From contig NZ_FOFG01000005.1 of NCBI RefSeq assembly GCF_900110915.1, positions 62,001 to 126,000 of the forward strand: 64,000 nt of DNA, in the 5' to 3' direction. Source of the DNA: Faunimonas pinastri (GTDB lineage Bacteria; Pseudomonadota; Alphaproteobacteria; Rhizobiales; Afifellaceae). Position numbers and translations under genes: made by a program. The notes under the pieces were generated by a model that saw only the letters and a program-made list of their open reading frames with translations, was not told the origin of the DNA and ran no database searches. Below are positions 61,252 to 64,000 of this stretch, in pieces. Every line of letters begins with the position of its first letter. Position 1 is the first letter of the stretch.

Positions 61252-61653
61252 CTACGCCTCGTTTCCCCCCAGCAGATCGCGCACCAGCGCGGAATCGAGA
61301 TAGGCGCGCACCTCGACGATCTCCTCGCCACGGAAGCGCACGATCCAGCAATAACGATTGTCGAATCGGAGCCCATTGCGGCCCTCCGCTTCGAGCCGCA
61401 GTTCCACCGCCGCCCGGTCGCCGTCGATCAGGATGGCGCCGACCCGCATCTCAGGCGGCCCCGTCAGCGCCTTGGCGATGCGCGCGAAGGTCCGGGCGCG
61501 GAACTCGTCCCGGTCGTGATATTGGCCGGCCAGTGGATGCGTGCCCATGACGCGCCAGTCCACGTCGTCGGCCACATGGGCGAAGAAGGCATCGCCGTTT
61601 CCCTGCTCCAGCCCGGAGAAGATCTCGCGGACGCGCTCGCGTGTCACCGTCAT
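61252..61653 (-). CDS. SnoaL/NTF2-like protein
   Basis: The 133-residue cone-fold protein has VREIFSGLEQGNGDAFFAHVADDVDWRVMG and GLRFDNRYCWIVRFRGEEIVEVRAYLDS, the SnoaL/ketosteroid-isomerase-like pattern. Enzyme activity cannot be assigned: many members only bind small ligands. Converges on lepA with a 15-base gap. Confidence 0.8.
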   Translation of the reverse strand: MTVTRERVREIFSGLEQGNGDAFFAHVADDVDWRVMGTHPLAGQYHDRDEFRARTFARIAKALTGPPEMRVGAILIDGDRAAVELRLEAEGRNGLRFDNRYCWIVRFRGEEIVEVRAYLDSALVRDLLGGNEA

Positions 61654-61718
61654 GCCGTGTTCCTTTCGAGTGCTCCTCTTTTCGGCAGGATATGTCAGGG
61701 CCCGGTTAGGGGGCCCGA

Positions 61719-61895
61719 TTAGGGGCCGCCGGCCATGGCGCCGGCGATCACCATCACGAGTTCGTCGAGATCGAGCTCGCCGTTCACCGTGAGCTTTTCC
61801 TCCGCGACCGAGACCTTCAGCGTCGACGCGCTGTTCTCCGCCTGGCGCTTCAGCTCCTCGATGATCGCGGTGCGGAGTTCATCCTGCAGGTCCAT
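61719..61895 (-). CDS. Small conserved-looking protein (58 residues)
   Basis: The 58-codon frame starts after an excellent ribosome site (GGGGGAGGA). The product MDLQDELRTAIIEELKRQAE... has an amphipathic helix, a beta hairpin (TLKVSVAEEKLTVNGELDL) and a hydrophobic end VMVIAGAMAGG. It lies 13 bases downstream of the 80-residue gene, so the two are co-transcribed. No known domain is recognised. Confidence 0.65.
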   Translation of the reverse strand: MDLQDELRTAIIEELKRQAENSASTLKVSVAEEKLTVNGELDLDELVMVIAGAMAGGP

Positions 61896-61908
61896 GTCGT
61901 CCTCCCCC

Positions 61909-62151
61909 TCAGATCGCGGGAACCCATTTCCAGAAAACGCCCTCCTTGCGGTCGGCGTCGTAGGTGAATTCGCATTCGAATTTCCAGCCGTAGTCGCGCG
62001 CCGCATCCAGCGCCGCCTCGCTTACAGCTCCGCTGCCATTCTGCGGCTCCGCTGCGGGCGCGAACCACGCTTGCAGCAGGTCGTCCGGAACATAGGTTCC
62101 GATCCGCAGCGGAAGATTGCGAAGCACCTCGTTCATCGGGTCCGGCGGCAT
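61909..62151 (-). CDS. Small conserved-looking protein (80 residues)
   Basis: The 80-codon frame begins at ATG with CGGAGAACG before it. The product MPPDPMNEVLRNLPLRIGTY... ends DYGWKFECEFTYDADRKEGVFWKWVPAI, rich in aromatics near the C-terminus. Its function is not recognised. A longer upstream ATG (62349) would overlap the divergent oxidoreductase start and is unlikely. Confidence 0.6.
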   Translation of the reverse strand: MPPDPMNEVLRNLPLRIGTYVPDDLLQAWFAPAAEPQNGSGAVSEAALDAARDYGWKFECEFTYDADRKEGVFWKWVPAI

Positions 62152-62342
62152 GGGCGTTCTCCGTATCCATTCGAAACAACACAGAGGCCGGCCGGAGGTT
62201 TCCGCCAAGGGTTTCTTGGGGTTCAGCCGAGATTCAGCAGCGGCCCGGCAGATCCCGCGCAATGCCGCCGCGCAAAGCTTCTCCGCCGAACGAACCAACT
62301 TTCGCTTCCGGCGTTCTGCCCCGACATACGAAGGACTGTTCC

Positions 62343-63689
62343 ATGACATTCGATCTGGTCGTGCTCGGAAGCGGCTCTGCCGCCACCAGAATCGCCGAGA
62401 CCTGCCGGAAGGCCGGCTGGAGCGTCGCCGTGGTCGAGGAGCGGGAGTTCGGCGGCACCTGCGCGCTGCGGGGCTGCGAGCCCAAGAAGGTGATCTGGAC
62501 GATTACCGAGGCGGTGGATCGCGCGCGGCGGCTGGGCGAGCATGGGGTCGCCGATGGAAAAGACGCGCGGGTCGATTGGCCGGCGCTGATGGCCTTCAAG
62601 CGCAGCTTCACCGATCCCGTGCCTGCAAACCGGGCGGAAGAGTTGCGGAAGGCCGGCATCGAGGCGGTCCAGGGCACGGCCCGCTTCGTCGGCCCCAACA
62701 CGATCGCGGTGGGCGACCGGGAGCTGGACGCGCGCCACATCGTCATCGCCACCGGCGCGACGCCCGTCCGGCTGCCGGTGAAGGGCTTCGAGCACCTGCT
62801 CACTTCCGACGACTTTCTCGCCTTCGGGGAACTGCCGCGCCGGATCGTGCTGGTGGGCGGCGGCTATATCTCATTCGAGTTTGCCCACATGGCGGTGCGC
62901 GCCGGGGCGGAGGTGACGCTGCTCCACAAGAACCAGAAGCCGCTCGGTCATTTCGACGGTGATCTGGTGAAGCGGCTGGTGGAGCATTCGCGCCGCCTCG
63001 GCATCCGGGTCGAACTCGACGCGGAGGTGAGCGAGATCGAGAAGCGCGGCGATGGCTTCCGCGTCAGCGTCAAGGACGGGCGCGCCTTCGATGCGGATGT
63101 CGCGATCCACGGGCTCGGCCGCGTGCCGAACCTCGACAGCCTCGATCTGGAAGCGGGCGACGTCGCCTGCGAGAAGGGACGCCTCAAGCTCGACAGGCAC
63201 CTTCGCAGCACCTCGAACCCGGCGGTCTTTGCCGCCGGCGACGCGGCATCTAACGGTGCCGCCCTGACCCCGATCGCCACGGAAGACGCGGAATGCGTGG
63301 CGCAGAACCTCTTGCAAGACTGCACGCACGAACCCGATTACAACGGCTTCGCCAGTGTCGTCTTCACCATTCCCCCGCTCGCCATGACCGGCCTCACCGA
63401 GGAAAAGGCGCGGGAGAACGGTCGCGAGATCGACGTGCATACCGGTTCCATGGACAGCTTCCAGTCCGTTCGCCGCGACGGACACGAGGATGCCGGGACC
63501 GCCTACAAGGTGATCGTCGACCGGCAAACCGGCTGCATCGTCGGCGCGCATCTGTTCGTCCCGGACGCGCAGGAGGTGATCAACCTTTTCGCGCTTTCCG
63601 TGCGGCTGGACGTGAAGGCGAGCGAACTGGACAAGCTCCTCTCCGCCTATCCGTCCGGCGCTTCCAATATCACGAGCATGCTGGGCTGA
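62343..63689 (+). CDS. NAD(P)/FAD disulfide-reductase-like oxidoreductase
   Basis: The 448-residue flavoprotein has an FAD-binding GSGSAATRIAE (10-20), the redox pair CALRGC (Cys40, Cys45), a second Rossmann motif GGGYISFEFAHMAVRAGAE, and AAGDAASNG. It belongs to the class I pyridine nucleotide-disulfide oxidoreductases (glutathione reductase/dihydrolipoyl dehydrogenase group). The C-terminal His-Glu pair (HPT-x-x-E) is replaced by AYPSGASNITSML, so the usual proton relay is missing and its substrate is unclear. Confidence 0.83.
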   Translation: MTFDLVVLGSGSAATRIAETCRKAGWSVAVVEEREFGGTCALRGCEPKKVIWTITEAVDRARRLGEHGVADGKDARVDWPALMAFKRSFTDPVPANRAEELRKAGIEAVQGTARFVGPNTIAVGDRELDARHIVIATGATPVRLPVKGFEHLLTSDDFLAFGELPRRIVLVGGGYISFEFAHMAVRAGAEVTLLHKNQKPLGHFDGDLVKRLVEHSRRLGIRVELDAEVSEIEKRGDGFRVSVKDGRAFDADVAIHGLGRVPNLDSLDLEAGDVACEKGRLKLDRHLRSTSNPAVFAAGDAASNGAALTPIATEDAECVAQNLLQDCTHEPDYNGFASVVFTIPPLAMTGLTEEKARENGREIDVHTGSMDSFQSVRRDGHEDAGTAYKVIVDRQTGCIVGAHLFVPDAQEVINLFALSVRLDVKASELDKLLSAYPSGASNITSMLG

Positions 63690-63780
63690 TCGCTGTCCCA
63701 CTGCGAAATCGGGAACAAAGCCGTGCAAGGTTTCTGTGCAGCATGCTAGTTTCGTAATCCTCAGTTGAGGAGCAGACTGG

Positions 63781-64000
63781 ATGGCGCCCAGCAAAGCTTT
63801 GGAACGGTGGCCGGAACTTCCCTTTCTCCAGTGGCGCGACACGGCGCTTACCCTGCAGCTCTGGACGCAGATCGTCGGCAAGGTCCGGCTGGCGCTCACG
63901 CCCTGGGTCAATCATAGCTGGCACGTTCCGCTCTATGTGACCGCGCGCGGTCTCGGCACGACGCCGATCCCCGCCGGCGACGTCTTCCTGGAGATGGAAT
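63781..64000 (+). CDS. DUF5996 family protein, partial (cut by window edge)
   Basis: Seventy-three codons before the right edge read MAPSKALERWPELPFLQWRD, TLQLWTQIVGKVRLALTPWVNHSWHVPLYVTARGLGTT, a clear DUF5996 N-terminus. GAGGAG precedes the ATG. No activity is known for the family. The C-terminal two thirds is outside the window. Confidence 0.85.
   Translation, partial: MAPSKALERWPELPFLQWRDTALTLQLWTQIVGKVRLALTPWVNHSWHVPLYVTARGLGTTPIPAGDVFLEME

Overview
The window is a 64 kb piece of a GC-rich alphaproteobacterial chromosome. The gene content and order point to the Hyphomicrobiales (Rhizobiales). The pointers are fabI-fabB-fabA beside irr, a his block (hisB, DUF2628, hisH, hisA, hisF, hisE, then coaA) divergent from hslV-hslU, actS-actR, mutS near glnD-murJ-trpS, sppA-ihfB, rimP-nusA-ylxR-infB-rbfA-truB-rpsO-pnp, and a Sinorhizobium-type PmtA. 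The genus cannot be fixed from sequence reading alone. I see no tRNA or rRNA gene, insertion sequence, prophage, CRISPR array or plasmid gene. Nearly everything is core chromosome, and each end cuts a gene (a PAS histidine kinase at the left, a DUF5996 gene at the right).

Layout. 1-16.2 kb is all on the minus strand: PAS kinase, ahcY, pmtA, dnaJ, dnaK (with a clear RpoH promoter), trpS, murJ, glnD, an SH3 secreted protein, an IalB-family protein and mutS. 16.3-18.0 kb is plus: sppA, ihfB, lapA-like. One minus-strand nucleotidyltransferase follows. 18.6-28.9 kb is the plus-strand translation/RNA operon rimP to pnp, with a promoter and attenuator-like leader in front and hairpins inside. 28.9-29.4 kb is an apparently empty gap. 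29.4-34.2 kb is minus: a GGDEF-EAL protein with a damaged EAL site, then fabI, fabB and fabA. irr diverges from fabA. 34.9-42.3 kb is minus: second SH3 protein, MoeB/ThiF family, DUF1330, pyrF, coaA and the his genes. 42.5-45.4 kb is plus: hslV, an integral membrane protein, hslU. The rest is mixed: adenosine kinase, an EI24 membrane protein, mmcB, a flavin monooxygenase, actR/actS, dapB, gpmA, a secreted esterase-like protein, GYF-RDD, mbfA, udgX, two acetyltransferases, a LysR regulator, lepA, small proteins and a disulfide-reductase-like flavoprotein.

How the genes connect. PmtA (which uses SAM), AhcY (which splits S-adenosylhomocysteine) and adenosine kinase (which removes adenosine) are three steps of one methyl-cycle economy, although the kinase lies 43 kb away. 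Irr and MbfA, both present here, form a known regulator/iron-exporter pair in related bacteria. DnaK-DnaJ and HslVU are heat-shock chaperone and protease systems.

The most unusual structure is between hisA and hisF. A 104-bp direct repeat, about 3.5 copies, has duplicated the first 15 codons of hisF upstream of the real gene. This creates three 36-37 codon mini-ORFs whose stops and starts overlap in a chain from the hisA stop to the hisF start. Other leads are the attenuator-like rimP leader, the EAL domain lacking catalytic residues, a multi-pass membrane protein overlapping both hslV and hslU, and a flavoprotein that keeps the redox cysteines but lacks the usual His-Glu pair.
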